Below, piece by piece: positions 17,299-24,460 of a DNA stretch of 35,972 nucleotides. The position numbers were made by a program, and so were the translations under genes. This DNA comes from JANLUX01 sp031366005 (GTDB lineage Bacteria; Bacteroidota; Bacteroidia; AKYH767-A; OLB10): assembly GCA_031366005.1 (NCBI GenBank), contig JANLZB010000060.1, forward strand, positions 1 to 35,972. The letters are read 5' to 3'. Within the stretch, counting starts at the first letter, position 1; each line of letters begins with the position of its first letter. Below the pieces are notes generated by a model. That model ran no database searches. It saw only the letters and a program-made list of their open reading frames with translations, and was not told the DNA's origin.

Positions 17299-18108
17299 AT
17301 GAAATCAAATAAGCAGTACAAATCACCGCAGGGAGATTCCATCCTTGAAAAAAATTTATTGGTGCTTTTAGTAGATGATAACAAAGTAAACCAGTTTTTA
17401 GGAAAAAGAATTCTTGCACAACTCGGCATCACACAGGTAGAAATTGCAGGAGATGGCGCTACTGCTTTTGAAATGATTAAAGCACGTCATTATGATGCAT
17501 TGCTCACTGATATAGAAATGCCGGGCATGTCAGGTTATGAACTGTGTGAAGCAATAAGAAAATTACCTGCACCTGAAAATTCAATTATTATAATTGCGCT
17601 TACTGCCAATGGAAGTGAATCGGAAAAAGAAAAAGCAATTGGGCTTGGCATGAATGATTTTTTGATAAAGCCTTATAATTCCCAGGATCTGTTAAATGTT
17701 TTACTTAGTCATGTTGAAACCCGGAAAGGAATTCTGGTAAATGATTTTTCAAATCCTGTTATACAGAATACCACTCCAGTCATGCACCTCTATGCATTGT
17801 TTAATAATAATCGTGATGATGTAAAAGGACTGTTGCAAATGCTAAGCAAACAAATTCCTGAGTTGATTCAATTGATAAAAAAAGCAATTATTGAAAATGA
17901 CTGGGACACTGCTTTTCAATCTTCACACAAATTGAAATCAACAATAAAACTTTTTGGTGATGAACATCTGACCGCACTTATTTTTGAAATCAATGAAAAA
18001 GCAAGGGAAAGAAAATCACTTGAATCAGTACCCGATACTTTTGAACGGTTTGTGAATGGAGCAGAAAGCATTTTGGTGATGATTAATAAAGAGCTGGAAT
18101 CTGATTAA
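17299..18108 (+). CDS. Response regulator receiver with C-terminal Hpt domain
   Basis: A 269-residue phosphorelay protein with no DNA-binding domain. The receiver domain (about 19-138) has the acidic pair D26/D27, phospho-acceptor D71 (LLTDIEMPGMSGYE), the switch Thr T102 (ALTANGS) and K124 (FLIKPYN). The Hpt four-helix domain (about 160-265) carries the phosphohistidine H210 in QSSHKLKSTIKLFG. This receiver-plus-Hpt order is usually the C-terminal part of hybrid histidine kinases; here it is free-standing, with its own start and a likely promoter. It probably relays phosphate from a kinase encoded elsewhere. No kinase gene is present in the window. Confidence 0.92.
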   Translation: MKSNKQYKSPQGDSILEKNLLVLLVDDNKVNQFLGKRILAQLGITQVEIAGDGATAFEMIKARHYDALLTDIEMPGMSGYELCEAIRKLPAPENSIIIIALTANGSESEKEKAIGLGMNDFLIKPYNSQDLLNVLLSHVETRKGILVNDFSNPVIQNTTPVMHLYALFNNNRDDVKGLLQMLSKQIPELIQLIKKAIIENDWDTAFQSSHKLKSTIKLFGDEHLTALIFEINEKARERKSLESVPDTFERFVNGAESILVMINKELESD

Positions 18109-18110
18109 TA

Positions 18111-18194
18111 GTTATGAATTATGAGTGTTGAGTTATGAATTTAAATAATCTGACTTTCAAAATTCATAACGCATCACTCAAAACTTAAAATTCT
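18111..18194 (+). repeat. 84-bp heptamer tract with self-complementary halves
   Basis: Exactly twelve heptamers fill the gap from 2 bases after the receiver-Hpt stop to the base before the nuclease's TTG start. The left part uses words like GTTATGA (18111, 18132), ATTATGA and GTGTTGA. The right part uses approximate reverse complements such as AAATTCA, TAACGCA and TCACTCA. The two halves can pair imperfectly into one long hairpin (for example TTATGAATTT at 18133 with AAATTCATAA at 18160). Confidence 0.85.
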
Positions 18195-18911
18195 TTGGGA
18201 CATTTACTTTCAAAAAGCAGTTATATAAGAAGTTTGCAGTGCATCAAATCATTGTACTTATATAAAAAATTTTATCACTTACGTGATCCGCTTCCGGCTG
18301 AACGTAAATTACGTTTTGAGCAAGGTCATAATATTGGCAAGTTAGCATGGCAGTTATTTCCGGGTGGTGTTGATGCAAGTCCTTATCACGTTAGCCGTTT
18401 TAATGAGAGTGTGGAATTCACTAAAAAACTGATTGCGCAAAAAACAAAAGTGATTTATGAAGCAGCATTTATTTTTAATGATGTCTTGGTTGCATTGGAT
18501 ATTTTAGTTCTTGATGGTGATGAATGGAAAGCGTTTGAAGTAAAAAGTTCTACTGCTATCAGTGAGACTTACAGGAACGATGCCGCTTTGCAATATTATG
18601 TTTTGAATGGAACTGGTTTACCATTAAAAGATTTTTCAATTATTTATTTAAACAAGCATCACTCGGAAATTACAGATGGTGATACCACTGAAAATATTTT
18701 TCAATACACATCAGTAATAGAAGAATGTAAAACTCATACCGATACAATCAACGATCACATTCAACAGCTGCGGTTTGTATTAGCAAATAAAAAAATTCCG
18801 CAAATTGAAATGGGCAATCATTGCAACAAGCCTTACACATGCGACTTCAAAGGATTATGTACAAAAAACCTTGAACAAATAAGCACCGGATTATTTGAAA
18901 TAATTGAATGA
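18195..18911 (+). CDS. PD-(D/E)XK nuclease with Cas4/RecB-like Fe-S cysteines
   Basis: A 238-residue protein of the DUF2779/Cas4-like PD-(D/E)XK superfamily. It begins SKSSYIRSLQCIKSLYLYKK, the usual N-terminal block with the first cluster cysteine C16. The catalytic set is E89 (EAAF), D102 (ALDILVLD) and E115-x-K117 (FEVKSST). Three more cysteines, C210, C216 and C222 (HCNKPYTCDFKGLC), complete a likely 4Fe-4S cluster. Family relatives are DNA exonucleases involved in repair or CRISPR adaptation; many DUF2779 proteins are longer, so this is a nuclease-domain-only form. No cas gene or repeat array is nearby. The start is TTG, directly abutting the heptamer tract; no ATG precedes the conserved block. 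Its stop overlaps the next start (ATGA). Confidence 0.82.
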   Translation: MGHLLSKSSYIRSLQCIKSLYLYKKFYHLRDPLPAERKLRFEQGHNIGKLAWQLFPGGVDASPYHVSRFNESVEFTKKLIAQKTKVIYEAAFIFNDVLVALDILVLDGDEWKAFEVKSSTAISETYRNDAALQYYVLNGTGLPLKDFSIIYLNKHHSEITDGDTTENIFQYTSVIEECKTHTDTINDHIQQLRFVLANKKIPQIEMGNHCNKPYTCDFKGLCTKNLEQISTGLFEIIE

Positions 18912-20749
18912 GAAAACTCTTTCAAACAATTTTTTGTCTTTTTCTTTTCTGGTTCTTGTTTTTTATTTTGGGAAGAGCAACATTTCTTTTTTATCAATAT
19001 AATTTTCATTTACCGTCCGGTTTTATTCCTGTTCTTTTTGCCGGCTGGCAATTGGATTTATCCACAGCTTCTTATTTAACAGTGATTCCCTGCATGCTGC
19101 TTTGCCTTCAATTATTTTTTTATAATGATGCACTTCGCAAAATATTTTACCTCTATCATTATCTTTTCATTCCCATAATTCTAACACTAACCATTGCCAA
19201 TATTCTTGTTTACAAATCATGGAGCACTTTACTAAACGCTAAAGCACTCTCCTATGCAATGGAACCTGTTGAAATGATTGCATCACTCACTAACACGCAA
19301 TTATTTTTCGTGTTGCTGATATTAATTATTGTTTGCACTGCTTTTATATTTCTTTTCAGAAAAATAATTAATTGGAAGGAGCAGTTTCAAATCAAAATAA
19401 AAATCATAAAACCTGTATCTATTTTTTCACTGTTTACCTTTTTAATCATTGGAATTCGAGGTGGGTTACAGGAATTACCAGTGAATGAGAGTGATGCTGC
19501 CTTTTCTCACGACCAGGTAATGAATGATATTGCAACAAATAATATCTGGTATTTGAGTAATTCAGTTTTAAAATCCGGATTTGAGAATCATAATCCTTAC
19601 GTTGAATTAAAAAAAGAAGAAGTTCTTGAAAGATTGAAGCGTTTATACAATCGTACGCATTCAACAAAAAAAATTATTAAAGAAAACATCCAACCAAACA
19701 TTGTGTTGTTATTACTCGAAAGCTGGACAGCAGATGTTATTGAACCTTTAGACGGATTAAAAAATATAACTCCATTCTTTTCTTCACTTGCTGATTCTGG
19801 TTTGTTGTTTACCAATATCTATGCAACAGGTCGGAGAACGGACCAGGCATTGCCATCAGTTATTTGTGGATTTCCGGCTCAACCTGACCGATCTATAATG
19901 CGTTATTCAGATAAAATAAAGAAGTTACCTTTTATTACAAAGGTGTTAATGCAAAATAATTATTCCACTTCATTTTATTATGGCGGTGATCTCGCGTTTA
20001 ACAATATGCATACGTTTTTACTTGATGCCGGATTCAATAATATTATTGGTAAAGAAATTTTTCCTGTTAAAGATCAAAACAGCAAGTGGGGCGCTCATGA
20101 TGAATATGTTTTGATGAAACAAGCAAATGATTTAAATCATGAGCATCAACCATTTTTTTCTTTGCTGCTTACTTTAACTTCTCATGAACCATTTGAAATC
20201 CCAACAAAACCAAAATTTTCGGGAACTAATGATTCAGCACTTTTTATCAATGCGGTTCATTACACTGATGAGAGCTTAAAAAAATATTTCGCTTATGCAA
20301 AGCAGCAACCCTGGTATGCTAACACGCTTTTTATTTTAGTAGCAGACCATGGTCATATCTTGCCGTTGAACCGCCCGTATTATAATCCGCGTACCCATCA
20401 CATTCCACTTTTATTTTACGGAGATATGTTAAAGCAGGAATACAAAGGGAAACAGGAAGCTGTAATCGGTAATCAAAATGATATTCCGGCAACTATCTTA
20501 AACCAGTTAAGTATTGTTTCAGAAAATTTCAGATGGAGTAATGATTTGTTAAATCCTGATCGTAAAAATTTTGCGTACATAAATTATGATGAGCATTTTG
20601 GCTGGATGTGGCCGGAAGGATATTACAGGTATTTCAGCAGCAGAAAAGAAATTCAACAGGAAGAATATCTGAAAAATCCTGTGCGTGATGAAATACTTAA
20701 TGGCATTGCCTATCGACAGAAACTGTTTGATGATTTTCTTTCTTACTGA
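18908..20749 (+). CDS. LtaS-like sulfatase-fold transferase, membrane anchored
   Basis: A 613-residue inner-membrane protein: about five transmembrane helices in residues 1-190, then an extracytoplasmic alkaline-phosphatase/sulfatase-fold domain. Metal and catalytic motifs are LLLLESWTAD (first metal ligand Glu), the nucleophile Thr T311 in ATGRRTDQALPS, and ADHGH (D480/H481/H483). The layout matches lipoteichoic-acid synthase and phosphoglycerol or phosphoethanolamine transferases. A Gram-negative organism makes no lipoteichoic acid, so the likely job is moving a phospho-alcohol from phospholipid to a periplasmic glycan or lipid A; the acceptor is unknown. It is translationally coupled (ATGA) to the nuclease gene and followed by a KdsC-like gene. 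Confidence 0.88.
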   Translation: MRKLFQTIFCLFLFWFLFFILGRATFLFYQYNFHLPSGFIPVLFAGWQLDLSTASYLTVIPCMLLCLQLFFYNDALRKIFYLYHYLFIPIILTLTIANILVYKSWSTLLNAKALSYAMEPVEMIASLTNTQLFFVLLILIIVCTAFIFLFRKIINWKEQFQIKIKIIKPVSIFSLFTFLIIGIRGGLQELPVNESDAAFSHDQVMNDIATNNIWYLSNSVLKSGFENHNPYVELKKEEVLERLKRLYNRTHSTKKIIKENIQPNIVLLLLESWTADVIEPLDGLKNITPFFSSLADSGLLFTNIYATGRRTDQALPSVICGFPAQPDRSIMRYSDKIKKLPFITKVLMQNNYSTSFYYGGDLAFNNMHTFLLDAGFNNIIGKEIFPVKDQNSKWGAHDEYVLMKQANDLNHEHQPFFSLLLTLTSHEPFEIPTKPKFSGTNDSALFINAVHYTDESLKKYFAYAKQQPWYANTLFILVADHGHILPLNRPYYNPRTHHIPLLFYGDMLKQEYKGKQEAVIGNQNDIPATILNQLSIVSENFRWSNDLLNPDRKNFAYINYDEHFGWMWPEGYYRYFSSRKEIQQEEYLKNPVRDEILNGIAYRQKLFDDFLSY

Positions 20750-20756
20750 TTTTATC

Positions 20757-20764
20757 TAATCTTG
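20757..20764 (+). promoter_or_regulatory. Possible -7 box (TAATCTTG) for the KdsC-like gene
   Basis: TAATCTTG is one mismatch from TAnnTTTG and lies 5 bases ahead of the ATG at 20770. It could let the KdsC-UbiA-Maf group be transcribed separately from the sulfatase gene. Weak, with no -33 support. Confidence 0.3.
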
Positions 20765-20769
20765 CATTG

Positions 20770-21273
20770 ATGGAAATTAATTTTAATAAACGTCTTCAAA
20801 ACATCAGCTGCATGGTATTCGATGTGGATGGAGTGCTTACTGATGGATCGCTTTTGATTACTGAAGAAGGTCATCAATTGAGAGCAATGAACATTCGTGA
20901 TGGATATGCACTTCAGTTAGCTGTTAAAAAAGGTTATCATATTTTTATTATCAGCGGAAGCTCCTCTGACGGTGTAAGAATAAGATTGAACAGACTTGGT
21001 GTTATGGAAGTTCACATGAAGGTGGATGACAAAGCACAATGTCTTGAAAGTCTTTTGAAGCAATTCAATTTATCTCAGTCACAAGTGTTATACATGGGTG
21101 ATGACGTACCCGATATGCCAGCGCTGAAAATTGCAGGTGTTCCAACGTGTCCCGCTGATGCAATGCCGCAAATAAAACAATATTGCATTTACACCTCCGA
21201 AAAGCAAGGTGGAAAAGGATGTGTGCGTGATGTGATAGAAAAAGTAATGCGTTTGCATGGAAAATGGGAGTGA
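20770..21273 (+). CDS. KdsC-like HAD-IIIA phosphatase
   Basis: A 167-residue HAD phosphatase, probably 3-deoxy-D-manno-octulosonate-8-phosphate (KDO8P) phosphatase of lipopolysaccharide synthesis. Motif I is FDVDGVLTDG with D18 and D20, motif II is the IISGSSS segment, and motif IV is YMGDDVPDMPAL. Length and lack of a cap domain fit KdsC, which works as a tetramer. The ATG at 20770 is chosen over a TTG just before it. Next genes are a UbiA prenyltransferase and Maf, a grouping I recall as frequent in Bacteroidota. Related small HAD phosphatases act on other sugars, so the substrate is likely but not certain. Confidence 0.85.
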   Translation: MEINFNKRLQNISCMVFDVDGVLTDGSLLITEEGHQLRAMNIRDGYALQLAVKKGYHIFIISGSSSDGVRIRLNRLGVMEVHMKVDDKAQCLESLLKQFNLSQSQVLYMGDDVPDMPALKIAGVPTCPADAMPQIKQYCIYTSEKQGGKGCVRDVIEKVMRLHGKWE

Positions 21274-21309
21274 GTTTCATTGTTGAATTGTTCATTGTTG
21301 AATTGTTAA
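21274..21309 (+). repeat. ATTGTTGAATTGTT direct repeat before the UbiA gene
   Basis: A 15-bp unit (ATTGTTGAATTGTT plus one base) occurs twice in tandem at 21279-21293 and 21294-21308. It fills the gap between the KdsC-like stop and the UbiA ATG. The same word occurs twice in the tract upstream of nrdB (30526 and 30542), showing that the element is dispersed. Confidence 0.8.
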
Positions 21310-22221
21310 ATGCTGATGAATTTTTTTAAACTCATTCGTTTACCTAACCTGTTAATGATTGGTGTTGCTCAATTTCTTTTTCGTTATACACTTGTAATTC
21401 CCATACTCAACATTTCAGAAAAATTTATTCTCTTAACCCATTATGATTTTGCATTGCTTGTTGTATCAACTTTATCTATTGCTGCAGGTGGTTATATAAT
21501 TAATGACATTGAGGATAGAGAAACTGATAGAGTTAACAAACCAAATAAAATTATTATTGGGGAAAAAATTTCTGCCAACAATGCTTATAAACTATACTTT
21601 CTTTTTACTGCTGCAGGAATTGCAACAGGATTTTATCTTCAGTTTTATCGTCCTATTGTATACATTGGTTACATCAATCTCATTTCATCCGGCTTACTCT
21701 ATTTCTATTCTACAACCTATAAAGGAATAATTTTGCTTGGTAATATTATTATTTCGTTGCTTACTGCATTGAGCATTGCACTTGTAGTGCTCACTGAACC
21801 GCTTGCATTATCTGACACTACAGTTATAAGTATAACTGCAGGATATATTGTATTTTCTTTTCTTGTAAGCTTTGCAAGAGAAGTGATAAAAGATTTAGAA
21901 GACATGGATGGAGATGCTGATGCAGATTTTAAAACATTGCCCGTAGTGATGGGAACCTTTGCAGGAAAAGTAACAGCAATAATTATTATATCAATTGTAC
22001 TGCTTCTTATTATTTATATCCAGATCATAAGTGAACAATGGAAATCTTTAATCCCTTTTTTATATGTATTGCTTTTGATACAAATACCATTGGCCTGCCT
22101 GCTGAATTTAATTGCAAGAGCAAAAACAAAAAATGATTTCTACAAAACATCTCTTCTTGCAAAAGGCATTATGGTAAGTGGAATCTTTTCAATGCTTGTG
22201 TTTTATCTAGCCTTTCATTAG
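21310..22221 (+). CDS. UbiA-family prenyltransferase, GGGP geranylgeranyltransferase-like
   Basis: A 303-residue integral membrane prenyltransferase with 8-9 hydrophobic helices. The first aspartate-rich motif is NDIEDRETDR (N65, D66, D69, D73). The second is DLEDMDGDADADFKTLP (from about residue 195). These bind Mg2+ and the prenyl diphosphate. Bacteroidota members of this subgroup are usually annotated geranylgeranylglycerol-phosphate geranylgeranyltransferase by likeness to archaeal ether-lipid enzymes; the real acceptor here is not known and could be a quinone precursor. M3 (21316) is an equally good start. It sits in the KdsC-UbiA-Maf group, whose other members act on sugar acids and nucleotides. 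Confidence 0.85.
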   Translation: MLMNFFKLIRLPNLLMIGVAQFLFRYTLVIPILNISEKFILLTHYDFALLVVSTLSIAAGGYIINDIEDRETDRVNKPNKIIIGEKISANNAYKLYFLFTAAGIATGFYLQFYRPIVYIGYINLISSGLLYFYSTTYKGIILLGNIIISLLTALSIALVVLTEPLALSDTTVISITAGYIVFSFLVSFAREVIKDLEDMDGDADADFKTLPVVMGTFAGKVTAIIIISIVLLLIIYIQIISEQWKSLIPFLYVLLLIQIPLACLLNLIARAKTKNDFYKTSLLAKGIMVSGIFSMLVFYLAFH

Positions 22222-22247
22222 ATCATTTGTAAAAAATATTTACTTCA

Positions 22248-22838
22248 ATGAATGCATTACAAAAAAAACTAGAGGGTATAAGATTAATCCTTGGTTCACA
22301 TTCTCCACGAAGACAACAATTGCTAAAGGAACTTGATATACCATTTGAAGTTAAACCTTCTGATGCAGATGAATCATTTCCTCAATCATTCAGACGTGAA
22401 GATGTTGCCATGTTCATTGCACGGAAAAAAGCTTCAGCACTAAAAGAATATCTCACTGACAACAATGTCTTACTGATAACAGCAGATTCGATTGTGTGCG
22501 TAGATGATTTAATAATCAACAAACCTGATGACTTAAAAGATGCAGCAAGAATTTTACAATTATTAAGCGGTAAAAAACATCAGGTGTTTACAGGTGTGTG
22601 TTTAATGTCGAACAAAAAATCAATTTCTTTTTTTTGTAAAACAGATGTCGCTTTTAAAAAATTAAACGATGATGAAATAAACTACTATCTTGAAAAATAC
22701 AGTCCGCTGGATAAAGCAGGTGCTTATGGAATACAAGAGTGGATTGGTATGATTGGTATTGAATATATTTCTGGTTCTTATAACAATGTGATGGGATTAC
22801 CGGTGAAAGAGCTTTATGAAAACCTCTTAAAATTTTAA
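22248..22838 (+). CDS. Maf family nucleotide pyrophosphatase
   Basis: A 196-residue cytoplasmic enzyme of the Maf/Ham1 fold that hydrolyses non-canonical or pyrimidine nucleoside triphosphates to monophosphates. The N-terminal motif ILGSHSPRRQQLLKELDI (SxSPRR) binds the triphosphate. The ADSIVCVDDLIINKP block holds the catalytic Asp, and GAYGIQEWIGMIGIEYISGSYNNVMGLP is the conserved C-terminal block. Length is typical. The QEW/IGMI sequence resembles the YhdE-type (dTTP/UTP pyrophosphatase) group, but I would not assign the exact substrate. It follows the UbiA gene by 26 bases and precedes the EamA gene by 12, so it is probably co-transcribed. Confidence 0.93.
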   Translation: MNALQKKLEGIRLILGSHSPRRQQLLKELDIPFEVKPSDADESFPQSFRREDVAMFIARKKASALKEYLTDNNVLLITADSIVCVDDLIINKPDDLKDAARILQLLSGKKHQVFTGVCLMSNKKSISFFCKTDVAFKKLNDDEINYYLEKYSPLDKAGAYGIQEWIGMIGIEYISGSYNNVMGLPVKELYENLLKF

Positions 22839-22850
22839 ATTAATACAGGT

Positions 22851-23762
22851 ATGCAAAGAGAAATCCGTAAGGCATATCTTCAAATGCATTTTTGCATTTT
22901 GTTATGGGGCTTTACTGCTATTCTTGGTAAACTAATTACACTTGATTCAGGATTGCTCGTGTGGTACCGTATGTTTTTCAGCGGACTCAGTACTTTCATT
23001 TTTCTGCTTGCAATAAAAAAAATTAAAATTTTATCTGTTAAGGAAACGTTGAGAATTTGTGGAATTGGTATTGTTGTCACCTTACATTGGATTACTTTTT
23101 ATGGTGCAATAAAAGCTTCTAATGTTTCTATTGCCATCAGTTGCTTTTCATCTATTGCATTATTCACTGCGCTGATTGATTCTGCATGGCATCGGAAACT
23201 TCCACGCAAAGAAGAAGTGTTGTTAAGCCTTGCTGTGATGCTTGGAGTGTATATTATTTTCACATTCCAGGAATTTTATCTCAAAGGAATTTTACTTTCT
23301 TTATGCAGTGCATTTCTCGGAGCATTGTTTAGTGTATTGAATAAACAACTTTTAGAAAAACATGATGGTGGAATAATTACGTTTTATGAATTGAGTTCTG
23401 GATTTGTTTTTCTTTCTCTGTTGCTTCCTTTATATTTACAATTAACAGGATATCAATTTCAGTTACCTGATCAAAGCAACCTGATTTATCTTTTAATACT
23501 TAGTATCGTATGCACCACTTTGCCTTTTACTTTATCACTGTATGCATTAAAAAAATTAGATGCATTCACTATGAGCTTATCTGTAAACCTCGAACCACTT
23601 TACAGCATCATCTTAGCCATAATTCTTTTTGATGAAGACAAAATGCTGAACAACGGATTTTATGTAGGCAGTGTTATTATTATTTTATCAGTGGTGACAC
23701 ATGGTATTTACCGTTATCGGAAAGCGAGAAAAAAAGCAGAACAAAATTTATTAGGCACTTAA
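22851..23762 (+). CDS. EamA/DMT-superfamily transporter
   Basis: A 303-residue inner-membrane protein with ten predicted helices arranged as two EamA repeats. The second begins near ILLSLCSAFLGALFSVLNKQLLEKH, and the helix-9/10 signature SLSVNLEPLYSIILAIILFDE is typical of drug/metabolite exporters. The tail is short and basic (YRYRKARKKAEQ). Substrates of such carriers (amino acids, metabolites) cannot be read from sequence. It is the last gene of the co-directional group; a toxin-antitoxin pair with its own promoter follows. Confidence 0.9.
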   Translation: MQREIRKAYLQMHFCILLWGFTAILGKLITLDSGLLVWYRMFFSGLSTFIFLLAIKKIKILSVKETLRICGIGIVVTLHWITFYGAIKASNVSIAISCFSSIALFTALIDSAWHRKLPRKEEVLLSLAVMLGVYIIFTFQEFYLKGILLSLCSAFLGALFSVLNKQLLEKHDGGIITFYELSSGFVFLSLLLPLYLQLTGYQFQLPDQSNLIYLLILSIVCTTLPFTLSLYALKKLDAFTMSLSVNLEPLYSIILAIILFDEDKMLNNGFYVGSVIIILSVVTHGIYRYRKARKKAEQNLLGT

Positions 23763-23809
23763 TTGCTTTGGCACAAGCTATGGTATAGATCTATTATTAT
23801 GAATACAAT

Positions 23810-23829
23810 TATATTTGTAAATACAATTA
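23810..23829 (+). promoter_or_regulatory. Promoter with palindromic operator for RelB/RelE-type pair
   Basis: TATATTTG (23810-23817) is a perfect TAnnTTTG -7 box. It overlaps the palindrome TATTTGTAAATA (23812-23823). AATACAATTA also occurs as a direct repeat at 23802-23811 and 23820-23829. Toxin-antitoxin operons are usually repressed by their own antitoxin at such sites, so this is the likely operator. Confidence 0.5.
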
Positions 23830-23836
23830 AAAAAAC

Positions 23837-24025
23837 ATGCTAAACATTCATCCACAATATATAACTGATACTGCAGGCAAAAAACTTGTTATACTTCCGA
23901 TGAAAGAATTTAAAACCCTTATTGAAGAATTGGAGGATTTAGAAGATGTTAAATTGTATGACCGGGCTAAAGCCGACAAAGAACCTTCAGTCCCAATTGA
24001 TGAAGCTTTTAATTATAGAGGCTAA
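23837..24025 (+). CDS. Type II antitoxin, Phd/RelB-like
   Basis: A 62-residue acidic protein (MLNIHPQYITDTAGKKLVILPMKEF at the N-terminus, then a helical EELEDLEDVKLYDRA segment and a short tail). The start, with a predicted strand LVILPMKEFKTLIEELED, fits Phd/YefM-like antitoxins; the tail would wrap the toxin. It overlaps no other gene and ends 23 bases before the toxin start. The operator-like promoter upstream suggests autoregulation. The toxin gene is frameshifted, so this antitoxin is probably without its native target. The name is by size, context and general likeness. Confidence 0.7.
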   Translation: MLNIHPQYITDTAGKKLVILPMKEFKTLIEELEDLEDVKLYDRAKADKEPSVPIDEAFNYRG

Positions 24026-24048
24026 AACGGAAAAAGAAAAAATAATTA

Positions 24049-24299
24049 ATGGCTTTTAAGATTACCTTAAAGAAGAGAGCCATTATAGCGCTTCAGGATA
24101 TTAACGAGCATTTTTATTCCAACATTAAATCAGCAATTTATTCCTTAGCTAATAATCCGCGACCACAAGGGTACAAAAAGTTAAGAAATCGCGATGCTTA
24201 CCGAATTCGTGTAGGTGATGCATCATCTATGATATTTTTGATAAGGAACTTTTGATAGATGTAATTGACCTCGGACATAGAAAAGATATTTACGAATAA
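24049..24299 (+). pseudogene. RelE/ParE-type toxin, frameshifted
   Basis: The frame from 24049 encodes a RelE-type start (MAFKITLKKRAIIALQDINEH, LANNPRPQGYKKLRNRDAYRIRVGD), then leaves the family pattern and stops at 24255. A second frame continues the family: R-IIYDIF, then DKELLIDVIDLGHRKDIYE, ending at 24299. The two halves join if 4 bases are restored between the GAT at about 24216 and the GC of the next codon, recreating the usual GDYRIIYDI motif. With them the gene would be 255 bases (84 residues), a normal RelE length. A 4-bp deletion is therefore the simplest explanation; a sequencing error cannot be excluded. The truncated 68-residue product lacks the C-terminal catalytic strand. Confidence 0.8.
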
Positions 24300-24460
24300 G
24301 GCATTGTATTAAGGAGTGCGTGGAATAACGGAAGAAAATTTTCTTTCGTGACAATAAGTTCAGTTTCCCTGGCACAGTTAAATCATGCATAATAAAATAA
24401 CTACAGTTATCCGCATCATATCCCATTAAGTATAATTCATCAAAGTAAATACCCTGAATT
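24300..24460 (-). other. Gap with an open minus-strand frame of unknown meaning
   Basis: No recognised gene. On the minus strand a frame is open from just before the GT87 stop through this gap, reading VKIQGIYFDELYLMGYD and further on MHDLTVPGKLNLLSRKKI. It runs into the antisense of the toxin pseudogene before stopping. The residues look protein-like, but I recognise no family. It may be a gene remnant cut by arrival of the toxin-antitoxin pair, or chance. Confidence 0.25.

Noticed and set aside
18111..18194. Intrinsic terminator
   Set aside because: The hairpin is AT-rich and imperfect, lacks a U-run and abuts the next start codon; better described as a word tract.
24223..24426. 67-codon minus-strand frame with an ATG
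   Set aside because: Half of it is antisense to the toxin pseudogene; only the part beyond 24300 looks protein-like, and that is reported separately at low confidence.
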